Source of the DNA: Elysia crispata | Lineage: Eukaryota > Mollusca > Gastropoda > Plakobranchidae | NCBI GenBank assembly: GCA_033675545.1 | Contig: JAWDGP010004964.1 | Location: forward strand, 285,001-349,000 | Length of the DNA: 64,000 bases | Direction: 5' to 3' | Shown here: positions 23,801 to 41,510 of the stretch, one piece after another | Position numbering within the stretch: the stretch's first letter is position 1 | How the letters are laid out: each line of letters begins with the position of its first letter | Program-made: the position numbers and the translations under genes | Notes under the pieces: model-generated | Told to the model about the DNA's origin: nothing | Database searches by the model: none | What the model saw: only the letters and a program-made list of their open reading frames with translations

Positions 23801-26800
23801 TTTGGTAAATAATCATTGCTCTAAAAACTTCTTTTTTTTTTAAATTAAAAAAAAGAATAGCCTAGCAATCCTGATGCCAAAATCTCCAGAAGCATATAAG
23901 TGTAGTGTCTATTTTCTCACAAAAAAGGAATGATACATTACCCTGTCTGTTGCAGCAGAAACTTGCTGACCATATTTGGAAGTTATCTTTACAAGCAGAT
24001 GACAGAAATGCAGTTATTTCATCTCAAATTCATTACGTATGCGAATGGGTGAATATCTGATTTTTATATCAGCATTCAACTTGTCATTCAGTATTCACTT
24101 TACGAGTTTTGCTCTTATAAGGAGGTAGCAAGAACTTTATATTCTATATGAATAAAAAAAACAATGCCTACATGATATGCTATATACAGCACAAAGAAGA
24201 TAAACTAGTTCTAATAAGAATAAATGTAGTAAATTGCTTCTAGAAACAAATTTTTACATGACCAACATATCCACAGTCTCGCAAAAATTTCGTTATCATG
24301 GGGCGGGGGAAATTGTGTAGCAGTCAAGGGGTAAAATAAAGAAATTTGGAATTTTATGTCTCCTGCTGCATTCAAAAAGAGGGCAAATAGAAATAAATTG
24401 ATAAAGTTTGCAATTCTTTTAAGAAAAAAAAAAGTTGAAAAACTTTGACCCAAGCAACAGATGATTTCTAAAGAGTGAATGAAAAGTAAAACAATAACAC
24501 CAAAATAATATTAAACCAAAAATAAATTGGACCAAACTACAAGTAGCATACAATGATATCAATTTATGTCTCTAATCAGACCATTTTTTTTTTTCTCAGC
24601 AATTTAAAAAAGTGTAAGTTGCTCATTAAGCATGCATGTAAAAAGAGATATGATAATTTTACAGAACTTTTTTGAAAAGAAAGGAAAAAATAGTATATAA
24701 ATTAACGTTGAATGATGCACACATCTCTCTCTCTCTTTCTCATTCACTCTTTCCCTGTCTTTCTCTCCCTCTCCTTTTTCCTGGGATAGCCCCTCTCTCT
24801 GTTTGTCTATTAAAGATAAACCAAAAATTTTTAATTTTTTCAACTCTATACAAAATATGTCCTGCTATTATGTTACTGTTAGTGCAGTACTCTTTCATGC
24901 AGCATTTTCAACAAAGATTATATCTCTCGACCCTTCAATCAAGGGCAACTTATTACAGCCATTTGAAGCAGAGTTGAAGGAAGTGTGGATGCTATTGTAT
25001 ATTCATAATGAATAACAAAACGGTGTCCTTGAGATAAATATTTCTGTAAGCATGGCGTACTGTAAGTTTAAAGATGTAATCTGTTAATGTTCTAAGGTTT
25101 GTATTGGGAGTACTGTCTTGAGACAAGAGCAAACATTTCAATATTAATTGAACATTGTTCCTTTTTCTAGAATTAAGGAAAGGACTCATAGCTAGGTATT
25201 AATGATAATTTCTAACCTGAAGTTATTAACAAAGGGAGAAAAAAATAAAACAGTTTAGAAAACAATTTACCTTTGCCCTGTAGTAGATAAGTTATCAGCT
25301 TGACTTGATGTGAATTTTTACTTCCTTACATTTTTTGATCCCTTACTTTGCTTAATTATTTTGCAGGGTTTAAGAAAATACAGAGCATAATAAATATATA
25401 TATGCAAAATCATTTCACTAACACTATGTGTACTCCATGACCCACTCTTGGTTAATGTAAACAAAAAAAATTTCAAACTAGCAAAAACCAAAAGAATAGA
25501 GAGAAACAAAAACAAAATTTACATGAAGTTAAACTTTGGAAATGCACATTCATAGGGGAACAAAATATTCTTTAGAAGTTAATCACTGAATGCTTACTTG
25601 TGCCATTGTCTGCTCTCCCAAAGGAATGTCATCATTCCGAATCGCCACTTTCTGTACTATTGAATTGCTGTCAGCTTCCAAAATGATGCTGAAAAAAACA
25701 AGTTACCTGCTAGAAAGCTTGTCTAGCTGAACGTAAAACAAGAGCTTCAGGGCCCTTTCCTTTTCCATGATTATTTTGATCAATTAGATGAAGTCAAGTG
25801 ATCTTACAGATAGGTCTAAATTTGAATCAAACATCGATCTCCTCAATTTAAAAGTCTAAAATATTAATTCTTTAAACCTTCTAAATATATTCTTTCCATC
25901 ATTTTTTTCTGCTTAAAGAAGATGAAAAGTGATACTTAGAAGGCAAATTGAGTTTCCAATTGTCTCCTCTAATTCAAGGCCTCTTCTCCAAAAACTCATA
26001 AAGCCTATATCTGGATTGTTTGAAGAATTCATGGTGACCTGTGTGTTTTCTGGGTTTTTTTTCTTTTGTGTTATTTTTCTGACTGTTGTTTTTTTAACTT
26101 AAAGTGTATTTGTTACTTGCGAATGATCTACTGAACTATCAAAATTTCTTTTGCTATATTTCTTTACTGTTGCTACACATTACTATGCATTAAGAAAAAA
26201 AAGTGAAAGATGGTATACAAAGGAAGATCTATAGAGACGCTAGTGATAATTTACTTTTTGTATAATGAGACATGTGATGCAAAACATATTTTTTCTCTAC
26301 AAAATTTTTGTCCACTGTGAAACAACACATATGAGGTGATATGGATAAATAAAAAATCATGAGGACTTGCAAAAAATCTTCTCCATCAAAAATTGCAAGT
26401 AATAAATAAATCATATGCAGTTGAAAAAAAAAGGTGGAAAGACAAAATCTGCAAGTTGACAGACTTTTTTGAGTTAAGAAACACTTATCAAAAAGTTGAG
26501 GAATGAAATGAAGAACAGTTAATCACACATCCATTAGTCTAAAAGACAGAAAGATGATTAAACAGTGCAATAGATAGCCTGCAATCTGCATACTGAAAAG
26601 TCTTGGATTTTTTTAATTCGTTGATGAGCAATAGTTTCAATAAAGGTATCTTTAATAACCCTAGAGAAGAAAAAGTTAAGTCTCAAATCTGAGATAAATT
26701 CTTTTGACAAAGGATGGATTTCACTCAAAGGAAGGTACAGCAATTTCTGCATAACCTTTCAGATTCCCAGCGGGACATTTCAGAACATATAGCAGCATGC

Positions 26801-29800
26801 AAGACGGACTGATCAAGTTTACTGGATGATTTCACACGCTAATCAACCTTAAAAATAATATCTTCCAACTCCAATAAATAATTTTTTTTTTCTAATTCAA
26901 AAGGCAGATTTACTAGCCTCATTCCTCCCTTGAAAGATTTTTTTAAATGCTTGACTTCTTTTTTTCTGCAGACTTGTTTAAAAAAAATGATTTTTTTTTT
27001 GTCTCCATTCAGGAAAGAAATCTTAAATTATCTTCAGATTGTGTGTTGTGTTAAAATGCTTATGAGGCATATGCAATGTCAAAGCAAAATTAACAAACAT
27101 GTTTAATACTTTTTATATCAATGACCTACCCTCCATCACACAGTTCATCAGCAGCCAGGAACACAGCATCTAGATTGTCCAGCAGCGCTCTTTTCTCCAC
27201 ATTTTTTCTTAAAATTTGACTAATTGAGTCGTAGAAAGCATTTAAAACACTGGACAGGATAAGCTGTTGAAAAAAAAAATAAAATAAAACTGCTTTTCCA
27301 AGGAAAAAATTTGACTTCCACAAAGGTATTCACATACAAAATATTTTTATAACACCTGTTGCTCCCTTTTAAAGTTGAATGATTGAGTCTCCATAAAGCA
27401 GAATACTTTCTATCTATTGAAACCAAGAACTTAAATCTTCTTCTTTTTTTTTTTTCATTTAAAAAAAATGCAAATCACAAAGGTAAGATTTTAAGGCAGA
27501 ATTACGATTTTGTAGACTTTGACTATTACACGAAGTTGTATACTGTTGGATTTATTCACAAAGAAACAAGAATGCTTCCGTGAGTCTCAAAAATATATTT
27601 AGTGTTGTATGTGGCAACTTGCCACAGTGTTTGTCATTAACATTAAGTTAAGTTATCTGATATAGTCTCCATATTTAAGATGCGCCGATGCAAAAAAAAA
27701 AACAAAACAAAAATGAGATACCAAAAAGGTGTGTGTGTGTGTGATACTTATCCAGTTTTATTGCTGTCTTCTGCCTGAAATCATGTGGTTTCTTTTGCTT
27801 CCATTTTGTATACCATATTTTGTTTTTTTTTGTTTGTTTATGTTTTTGTTTTTATTTTGGTGACCAAATATTAAACGTTTGGCTTGTATAATATAATAGA
27901 ACATAAGTTATCCCAACAAGAAACACAAACCATGTTTTGTTTTGTAATTTTTTTTTTTTTTGATGACTAAATATTGAACACTTGACCTGATAATAGAATG
28001 TAAGTTATCCAAACAAGAATTGCAAACCTTCCTTATGGGGATAAGTATTATTTAATCATGTAAAATATACTTTACAATAAAATTAAAGCGTAAACTTTAA
28101 AAACTTGAATAACCAAAATTGAAAAGCAACAGCCATGAGATATTCTACCTACTTTAAGGATTTGGAAGGTTGAAACCAAAACTGAAAATCAAATAGTCTC
28201 TGTTAAATTATTCAAAATCAGTCTAATGCGACCTCTTGCTGAATTTTGTTTACTTTTCCTTTTTTAAAATTTTTTAAAAAGCATATTCTAAATTAAAAAA
28301 CAAATGCTCACTTTCTCTAAAAGCCGACCTATAGAAAGACTTAAAAATCACCTCGTTTTCCATTGACGAACCAACCACATAGAAGAAAAGGTCCACATTG
28401 CTCTTATATACACAAGTCAGTCCTTCAAACATGATGATTTCAGCTGTCACAAAGTCAAAAGTGTTTAAAATTCAATACAAGAGGAGAAAAGAGTTATTAA
28501 AGTAGAAAAATCGTGGGTAAGTGAAATAAGTTGCGGAAATGACATCCCTATGAGCCAGAAAAAAGAATTCTTTATACTTTTTGAGTAAAACTGAGATGCC
28601 AATTGATAGTAATTAAAAGCAAGTTTGAATTGAAAACAACCATAAAATCTTTATTCGAATTCAATCAAGCAATTTCAAACTTGTCACTCAAAAAAGAATA
28701 AAATTTGTACGGTAAAAACTGAGATGTAAAGGTTCTACCATTATAAAATTCATTTATACATTACTAGAGTACATTTTGAAATGAACCACCAGGATGAGAG
28801 AAGACGTGGAAGACAACTTATCACAAAGTCAGAGGAGGTGGAGGCACATACAAAATATACAGAAAATATACATGTAGACCACTGGAGAATATTGCTAAGG
28901 ACAGAGAAAGATCAAATTGGAGACATAGAGTTCCAAGAGCATTATCATTTTGTGATTTTTGTTTATTTATCCCCTGTTAAAGAATTTTAAACTACAAAAA
29001 TGAAACACTGGCTACAGTGAATTATTTTTTATCCCTTGTTCTTACCACTCCATAAATAAAATCTGAACAGCGACTAGATTACACTGTGAATGTGTTTATA
29101 CTATAACCATCAAAGTAACTTAAGTATTACGCCAACTTAGACAAAGTTTATCATAAATTGAATTTTGAAAAATATGATTTAATTGGTGAATCAATTTTTC
29201 ATGCATTTCATAGCGAAGAACAAAAACAGTGAGAAAACGTTTGGCTGAATAAAATGGTAAACCATATACATGTTTCTTTATAACATACCATTAGCTCTGT
29301 GGGTTTTGTTGAATAAGTTCTTTTCAAAAGCTTTTTGCTCTTTTGTATTTGGGAATGTGTCATCATAGTACTGTTGAAAACAAAAAAAATATTTGAAGGT
29401 TAAGCCACAAATTAAAAATCAAAGTTGTAACAAGCTGGAATATTGGCTGTGTAATATGTAACTTGTAAACAATACCAAATTGTCTTCTCCGTTATAATCT
29501 GGTGCTTGTAAACAGCAGTTTCTCCTAAAACTGATAGTGAATTTAGAGTGATATCAACTTATGGAAAACTCTCCCCTACCTCGACATGAAGGATTGTCCA
29601 AAACGTAAAGCAAAAAAAAAAATGATATCTCTCTTTTCCATCCTCCTCCACAAAAACTGTACAAACACAATTCAGAAGATACATTACAATGTTTATTAAG
29701 TAACACAATTTAATACACCAAATTAACAATAAGGCACTTTTAAAGCACCACTCCTGGAGAATTTCTAAGTGCTTAGCTTGACTTAAATAACCATTGAAAA

Positions 29801-29903
29801 ATAATTCTTCGGTTAAAATATACTTTTAAAATTAAAACGCTTATATTACTACAGGCAATTATATTTTTACAGTATACATCCACATACATTATTTTAATGT
29901 TTA

Positions 29904-29934
<31 letters not shown>

Positions 29935-32900
29935 TGCTATAATTGATAACAACCTGACCTAGTAAAAAACTGGGGCAAGAAAAGCTGCTAATGCAGTGAT
30001 GAGTTCATTAAAGGGGCATGATAGATACTTATCTCAAACACTTAAGATAGTCAGTGGTATCATGGGAAGAAAAGTAAAAAAAAAGACTATTTTTGTCAAC
30101 CTTTGCAAGAAGTCGATTGCCATCGTTGTCCAAGATAGCAATAGCTTTGATTGCGTAGAGAGAAGGTTCCTGTAATAAATAAAGAGGGGTGGGGGATAGT
30201 AATGTAGGTAATCACAGAAAAAAATCAAATACACTTTATTTCTTGAAAACAAAAAACCTTAATTCTGGACCATTGTGTTTGAAGTAATGAAACAATATGA
30301 CTCATACAGAAGCAGAAATTTATGGTATCTACATTTATTTCAGTTTTAACTTCCTCATTTTTAGTTAAAGAGTTATACGTATGAATTCAAAACTACATGT
30401 TCCTCCTTGGTGTTTCCAGATTCATAATGATGTTAAAGAAAAATATATTGTTGTTGCAAACTGACAAATCATCAAAGCAAAAAGAGGATAAAAAAGTATG
30501 CATCTTCCTATCTGCATATTGAGACTGCACTGAAATTTTTATTTTGAAAAGCAAGAAGAGAAAGAGAGGACAGAAAATATATTTGAGTGAGAAAAGTTAG
30601 ATTGAAAGAGAGAGAGAGAGCCATGGAGAAAGAATATTTGGAATACTAGATTATTAATTCATTTAGATGTATTTTTTTCAATGATAAAATTGTCAATCAC
30701 AGGGCTGTAGTATAGAGGGTTTGCGTGTGTGTGTGTGTCACAGTGAAGCATTAGGACTGATTTGTAGAAGAGAGAAGACGATGTGATTAAGTTCATATGG
30801 CAACATGCACCCATCTCGCATTACTGGAGCCATGCTTAATGATCTGTTGATAAATCTGAATTGAAAATTCATGCCTAGTCCTAAAGACTAGACAAAGAAA
30901 AGGGGCAAGCCTCTTATCACATGCACTGTGTGTACTGAGCTTCCTTTTCAAACCAACCAGCAGTTCAGAGCACAAGTTTTGTCTTGCCGAGCAATAAGAG
31001 CCGAAATGAGAGGTAAAGGTAAATTCTGCACTGTAGTGTTTCTAGCATTATTTAAACAGATCGTCGATACAGGCTAAATCTAGCTAGACTCATGTACAAG
31101 AAAAAGCAGCTTTTGAAGAGATTGATTTTACAAGGTGTTCGTCAATCTCACTTCAAATCACTTGTAGACTGAGTCATTTGAAGTTGAAAAGATTGCTGGA
31201 TGCAATTGATTTAGTCCGAAATAAAAAATAAAATAAAGTGGGGGGAAAAATGGGCATTCCAGTAGAGGTTGACTTCATTAGCACTGGATTTTTCCAGATT
31301 TAGATAGATCTAGATTCTGCTTTACATCCTCAATCATGGTTTGTAATGTAAAGCGAGTTACTCTAGACGTAACTTAATTGTACAAATGTCTAGTAGATAT
31401 AAGATGTACTTTATTTAATAAAACAATATTCTCACTCTCATTCGTACCAAAAAAAAAACTTTCAATCTCAGTCAAGATTTTTTTTAAACCCATTTTTTTC
31501 TTAAAAGCCAGGGATGTCTACAAACAACCCAGACTTAGATCTCTATCCATTGAAAAATAACTTAACAGGGATGATTTTGTGATATAGAGTCTGAGCTAGT
31601 GGGACTCCTTACCAAGTGCAGTCCATTCTCTTTTGTTTACTTGACAGCCATATATTGGATGTAACAATACTGGAAAAAGCAAAACTATTTGAATGATACT
31701 TCTTTAAATAAATTTTCCTCAAAAACATATATTTCCACTCCTAATTTTTTTTTCCCTTTTGATTGATAGAATGCTCAATATGAATATTGTGACTGCCATA
31801 AAAAGAAAAAAAGAGCCAGGACCATGCTGGGTAAGGACTCCTGAACTAGGCAAGTGCAAATACTGAGATCATATTAGTAGAGACTCTAGATAATCAAGAT
31901 CTAGAGATATTGTCTGGGTCGGTATTTTTTACCCTTACACCCAACTCACATTGGCATTTAAAGTGATGTTTTTCTGTTAGATTTCAATGTGCTGAGTACA
32001 AATTTGAAGATTTTATTCGCCGCAATAACTTTTTAAATATATGACTTTTTGTTTTGGATTACTTCTTCTTTCTTAACCTATTTCAGCGTATTGATTTACT
32101 CGAGGTAGGTGCCTTTTTGCATGTTAATTACTTCCGTCTTTCGCGCATGCGTATTACTTTCTTTTTAGTTACTCTTTGCGCATGCGCAACGTCTTACAAT
32201 TACCCATGCGCATGCGCAATTAAAGGCGCATCTTTAGTCTCATTTCATTGTCATTACTCATTAGGCTCAACAGCTGATGTGTTCTGATCGTGATCGTGAT
32301 TTTCTTCATGGCTGCTTGTGATAAGTGTTCTTATTATTATTTTCAAGTTATTGCTGAATTTTATAATAACGACGCTAAGTCATTAGCATTTTTTCGATCT
32401 CATAGTGTTTTACCATCAGAAATAACTTGTACACATTGTTTTTCTAACTGTAATTACCACGAGGATCAGAGTGTTTGGCGCTGTAGGAAGTCTAGTGTTG
32501 TTCCTAAATCTAAGAAGCGACGGTTTTGTGGTTTTTCTGTTTGAGCTGTAAGGTAAGAGCTGTATTTATTATTATTATTTTCTTTTTTACTGTGTGCTGT
32601 TTCTTGTCTTTCCGGTTCATCTTGACCTGGATTTGATCGTATTATCAAGTGAAAGTCACTTCATTCTTGTCAGGAGTGGGGGTTCCCCCCCCCCCAATTT
32701 TTAGTATTTATTCTTTTTTGGGGGGCGGGGACCCCCCCCCCCATTTTTTATTTATTTATCTTGTTATTATGTTAACATTCCATAAAAATTGCGCCTTCAT
32801 AGAGTTACGTAATCGGGACTACTTTCACTTATAATGCGATCACGGTCAAGGTCGACCGGAAAGACAAGAAACAGCACTCTTGTGAGTGTGGGTGTACAAG

Positions 32901-33349
32901 TAAAAATTTACCGTCTAGGTCTAGTCTATCAATATCACTATCAGATCCATACTAGGCTTATCATTTTTAAACTGATCAATAAAACTTGTCTGTACTTGTA
33001 TTTTAATTTATTTTCTGTCGGTATTAAGACTGAATTAAAATAAGGTTTGTATTTGCTTAGAACTGCTTGTCTATTCCTAGATCTAGATCTATTCTAAATT
33101 GGCCTAACATCTTGATCTAGGCCTAGATTACCGATTACGGATTAGCATTAGCCTAGAAGGATGTTATCTTGCTAACGCTAGAACAAATCAAGCCATATAT
33201 TTGAATAGAAAATTTCACATCGCCAGTACACTGCCTAGACTTATATATTCTTTTCTCGCGTAAAGTTTAATTTTTTTAGAACAGATCTCATATAGATTTA
33301 AACATAATGAACCGGCGTATTGGGAGCTTACCAGTAAGCCACCGTCCAT
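20834..33349 (-). CDS. COPZ1: Coatomer subunit zeta (COPI coat), seven exons, complete
   Basis: Exons on the minus strand are 33349-33332, 30169-30101, 29370-29289, 28443-28352, 27263-27130, 25688-25598 and 20881-20834. All have GT-AG borders and consistent phases and close on TAG after exactly 177 codons, the usual length of the family. The first exon encodes only six residues (MDGGLL), with a good start context (A at -3, G at +4). Family sequence follows throughout: [88 protein letters not shown] and the end [15 protein letters not shown]. Zeta is a small longin-fold subunit of the adaptor-like part of the COPI coat. It pairs with gamma-COP and works in retrograde Golgi-to-ER transport in the cytosol. 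Intron 1 holds a Merlin copy and an inverted repeat. COPZ1 versus COPZ2 is a vertebrate split, so the symbol means the single ancestral gene. Confidence 0.95.
27860..28035 (+). repeat. Diverged tandem duplication of about 100 bp in a coatomer intron
   Basis: TTTTGGTGACCAAATATTAAAC with ACATAAGTTATCCCAACAAG is followed about 100 bp later by TTTTTGATGACTAAATATTG with GTAAGTTATCCAAACAAG. Both copies are preceded by T-rich sequence. Confidence 0.6.
28781..28990 (+). pseudogene. Unrecognised ORF in an intron, possibly a retroelement tail
   Basis: A 69-codon frame beginning [13 protein letters not shown] with a later [18 protein letters not shown]. The R-rich RRGRQ followed by an aromatic HW about 35 residues on is vaguely like the C-terminal tail of LINE reverse transcriptases, but no diagnostic motif is present. 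It lies antisense within coatomer intron 3. Confidence 0.25.
29907..29934. repeat. (AT)n microsatellite
   Basis: About 28 bp of AT dinucleotides in coatomer intron 2. Confidence 0.9.
32005..32545 (+). mobile_element. Merlin-type transposon, copy 2 (truncated)
   Basis: It matches copy 1 from TTGAAGATTTTATTCGCCGC through the leader and the start of the transposase. Differences are scattered substitutions and short indels, including one extra Asn codon (FYNNDAKS against FYDDAKS). The frame begins at ATG 32308 ([13 protein letters not shown]), keeps the zinc ribbon through RRFCGFSV and then stops at 32542, where similarity to copy 1 ends. An inverted repeat begins about 50 bp later, so a second insertion or deletion may have removed the rest. 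It lies in intron 1 of coatomer zeta, antisense to the gene. Confidence 0.78.
32142..32218 (+). promoter_or_regulatory. Three NRF1-type palindromes in Merlin copy 2
   Basis: CGCGCATGCG at 32142, TGCGCATGCGCA at 32177 and TGCGCATGCGCA at 32207. The spacings (35 and 30 bp) are identical to copy 1, and the two perfect palindromes are unchanged although flanking bases have diverged. Confidence 0.6.
32594..32877. repeat. Inverted repeat with arms of about 60 bp
   Basis: The left arm, 32594-32656 (begins GTGCTGTTTCTTGTCTTTCC), pairs with the right arm, 32821-32877 (ends GGAAAGACAAGAAACAGCAC). The outer 20 bases match perfectly and the inner part (AAGTGAAAGT / ACTTTCACTT) also pairs. The roughly 165-bp loop contains two G-run/C-run patches (32684-32696 and about 32719-32742). 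It could be a small MITE-like element or a hairpin-forming fold-back; no ORF is present. Confidence 0.7.
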
Positions 33350-33790
33350 GTTGGTTGTTTTGACGTGTAGTAAAGAAGCAGTCCCGGGGTTAATTATAGC
33401 TTCACACATACAAGATTACATTATTTATTTAAAAAAAATAAATAAATAAATAAATAAAAAGTAAAAAAAGGCCATAAATTTAATGCAAAATGAAATTGGG
33501 AATATCTTGAACGAAAAAAAAATTCTCGTTTCGTCTGCATCTAACTCATTTTTTTTCCACTATTTGACAGGATTCAATGAGATCCATCTTTTACCTAACA
33601 AATCAAGGGTCAGAATCGAACTTATTTCTGAGGTTTCGCATACGAAGTTAACAGGACCTAAGGGTTAGACTAAGACGTTATATTTTTAGACTGACCAACA
33701 TCATTTGCATAAACTCCTCATATCAAGGGGGAGTACTAATTTAGCCCGCTGCCAGCGCGCTGTAGAGTGTGTATCAACTGTATGCTCGGG
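33350..33790. other. Presumed promoter side of the coatomer zeta gene
   Basis: The region immediately upstream of the coatomer start codon. I see no clear TATA box or other strong promoter motif, only an AT-rich patch with TAAATAAATAAA at 33433-33460. Confidence 0.3.
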
Positions 33791-33861
33791 GCAGCAGCAG
33801 CAGCAGCAGCAGCAGTAGCAGTAGCAGTAGCAGTAGCAGTAGCAGTAGCAGTAGCAGTAGC

Positions 33862-33926
<65 letters not shown>

Positions 33927-33930
33927 CAGC
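33791..33930. repeat. Compound (GCA)n(GTAGCA)n(GTA)n microsatellite
   Basis: GCA repeats, then alternating GTAGCA, then pure GTA repeats, ending in AGCAGCGC. Overlapping frames encode only A, V, S or Y/C runs and are artefacts. Confidence 0.97.
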
Positions 33931-34360
33931 GCTGACCGGCTTGGTATCTTGTTTCTTTCATTCTCTTTTTATAGCTTTCTTGTTCCTTCTCTCTTTCTCT
34001 CCCTTTTTTTTTTCTATTTTCCAACTTATCCTGATTTATGTATAAAATGTGTAGAAAGTAGAGTTTCAATATTGATTTGCACCAAAATAAAAAAAAAAGT
34101 GGCTAAATCAATAATACCCATTTCGTAAAATAGGAACAGACAATCTGCTCAATTATTTTATTACCGTTTCGAATTAGCATCAAGTCAACCCCCTCCCCTT
34201 CATTTTAATCCCGTCTCCTTCTCCCTTATCCAAATACAAAAAATCAAAATATTAACAATGATAATAATAACATACACAAAATAGGTTGAAACTCACCTGG
34301 AAGCTAGATAATAAAGTTTTCAGTACATAATTGTTTCGGCCCTGAACTTTTAACACTTTC

Positions 34361-34497
<137 letters not shown>

Positions 34498-34810
34498 ACA
34501 TATTATGATAGGCCTAATCTGTATCTCTCCTTGTTTGATCTAACATCACTTAAGATAAAACAATAGAACTTCAGAAAAATGTTTTCACAATTTTTATAAA
34601 ATTATGAAGCAAGATAATGATATTCAATATATATGTCCCAATGGTAAGTTTATCTTTGAGCAGAAATAGCCTCAAGGAAAAGTCTTGTCATAAGCACTGC
34701 GTCTTGCGTCCATTGTGTATCGACACTACATATTTATGGACGTAGACAAAAACTTTGAACTTTTATATTTATGCAATAGATATTCAAATGTCCCTATTTA
34801 AGTCCATTGT

Positions 34811-35435
34811 TTCTAGAGCAGAAACAAGACATCTCCTGGAAAATTCGGCTTGTTATACGCAGCTTAAAAGTATGCCTTATGAACTGTTTGCTTCCAGTAC
34901 CATATACTTTTGTTTACGGTGTCATGAACACAACAAGATGTATTATTAAAAAGATAAGTAAATGAAATTGTTTCATCGTTTCAAGAGCAGAAACAAGACA
35001 TCTCCTGGAAAATTTGGCTTGTTATACGCAGCTTAAAAGTAAGCCTTATGAACTGTTTGCCTCCAGCACCATATACTTTTGTTTACGGTGTCATGAACAC
35101 AACAAGGTGTATTATTAAAAAGATAAGTAAATGAATCTTGTGTTGTCGTTGGTTGCAATGATGAAAAAAGAATATGGGAGATAAAACTGCAGAGCTTTTG
35201 TTTACGGTGTCATGAACACAACAAGATGTATTATTAAAAAGATAAGTAAATGAAATTTGTGTTGTCGTTGGTTGCAATGGTGAAAAAAGAATATGCGTGA
35301 TAAAACTGTAGAGCTTTTGTTTACGGTGTCATGAACACAACAAGATGTATTATTAAAAAGATAAGTAAATAAAATCTGTGTTTTCGTTGGTTGCAATGGT
35401 GAAAAAAGAATATGCGAGATAAAACTGCAGAGCTT
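34811..35435 (+). repeat. Tandem repeat with 169-bp and 119-bp periods
   Basis: TGTTTACGGTGTCATGAACA occurs at 34911, 35080, 35199 and 35318, giving spacings of 169, 119 and 119 bp. The first interval additionally duplicates a roughly 95-bp block starting GAGCAGAAACAAGACATCTC (34817 and 34984). Units are about 95% alike by eye. No coding role is evident; minus-strand ORFs through it simply repeat NNTSCCVHDTVNKSS. Confidence 0.9.
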
Positions 35436-35842
35436 TTGTAAACATTTCATGTACTGTATGAATGGTTTGATCCAGAGATGTTGGATACGACTATCTTGAA
35501 ACAACCGAGGGCCAATAATTAAAAAAAATGAGATTGGACTAAATAATGTAGCAGGCAAAACTCTTAATATGCTAAATAATATGTTGCATTATTTTCTCTT
35601 TGTCTGTTAGTAGCTGCAAATTTTGTATCGCCTTTGTTTTTTACTCTGTATATGATAAGCGTACAAAACAATAAAAACTCTTCTCTGTAACTTTGCTTCA
35701 ATTTGTTTCCTTACCTTTCATTTTACAAAACAGTTATTTTTGCAAATGTAATTTAACTGTATGAAGTATGAGTATCCCATTTTTAAAGTTCAATTTTTAA
35801 TAGTCTGTCATTTTAGTTTTTACTCTTATAGGAATAACTGTA

Positions 35843-35846
<4 letters not shown>

Positions 35847-35940
<94 letters not shown>
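35847..35940. repeat. (AAT)n microsatellite
   Basis: About 94 bp of AAT triplets. The poly-Asn frame across it is an artefact. Confidence 0.97.
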
Positions 35941-41250
<5,310 letters not shown>

Positions 41251-41259
41251 ATGATCAAT

Positions 41260-41510
41260 CAATCAAACAGGTGCCAGGTTCTCTATTGTAAGTGATCATG
41301 ACCTTTCATGCTCCTCTATCCCTCGTTGCTTTTGGTGCATCTATCACTTGTCCTACATTAAGCCACTTTCTTAGTCTACCCTCCATCTTTTCTCATTGTT
41401 TTCCTTTGAGCGTTCCAGTAATCACAAGATTCTGGTTTCTCTCTTCTCATCACATGGTCAAAAAAGGTTACCTGGCGTTTACATATTCTATTTATAAGTG
41501 ATCTTCTTGT
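41260..41510 (-). mobile_element. LINE reverse-transcriptase tail, frameshifted remnant
   Basis: Read on the minus strand, the sequence has the C-terminal tail typical of many LINE ORF2 proteins: TFFDHVMRREKPES, then after a frameshift GRLRKWLNVGQVIDAPKATR, then DRGA, a stop in place of the usual Trp, and KVMI. The 3' untranslated scrap GATCACTTACAATAGAGAAC continues to about 41260 and matches a fragment at 13.0 kb. No reverse transcriptase core is present, so this is a short 5'-truncated, inactive copy. The clade is not assigned. Confidence 0.7.

Noticed and set aside
31600..31690. Possible alternative first exon of coatomer zeta (ATGGACTGCACTTG before GTAAGG)
   Set aside because: Its phase does not fit exon 2, whereas the 33349-33332 exon does and gives the family's normal length.
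33701..34128. Poly-Ser, poly-Val/Ala and poly-Tyr ORFs over the GTA/GCA array
   Set aside because: Microsatellite artefacts with no flanking coding signal.
34291..34356. Minus-strand open segment (EKVLKVQGRNNYVLKTLLSSFQ region) with a GTGAGT donor
   Set aside because: Its acceptor would lie in a GA/CA repeat without a pyrimidine tract, and no partner exon in phase was found.
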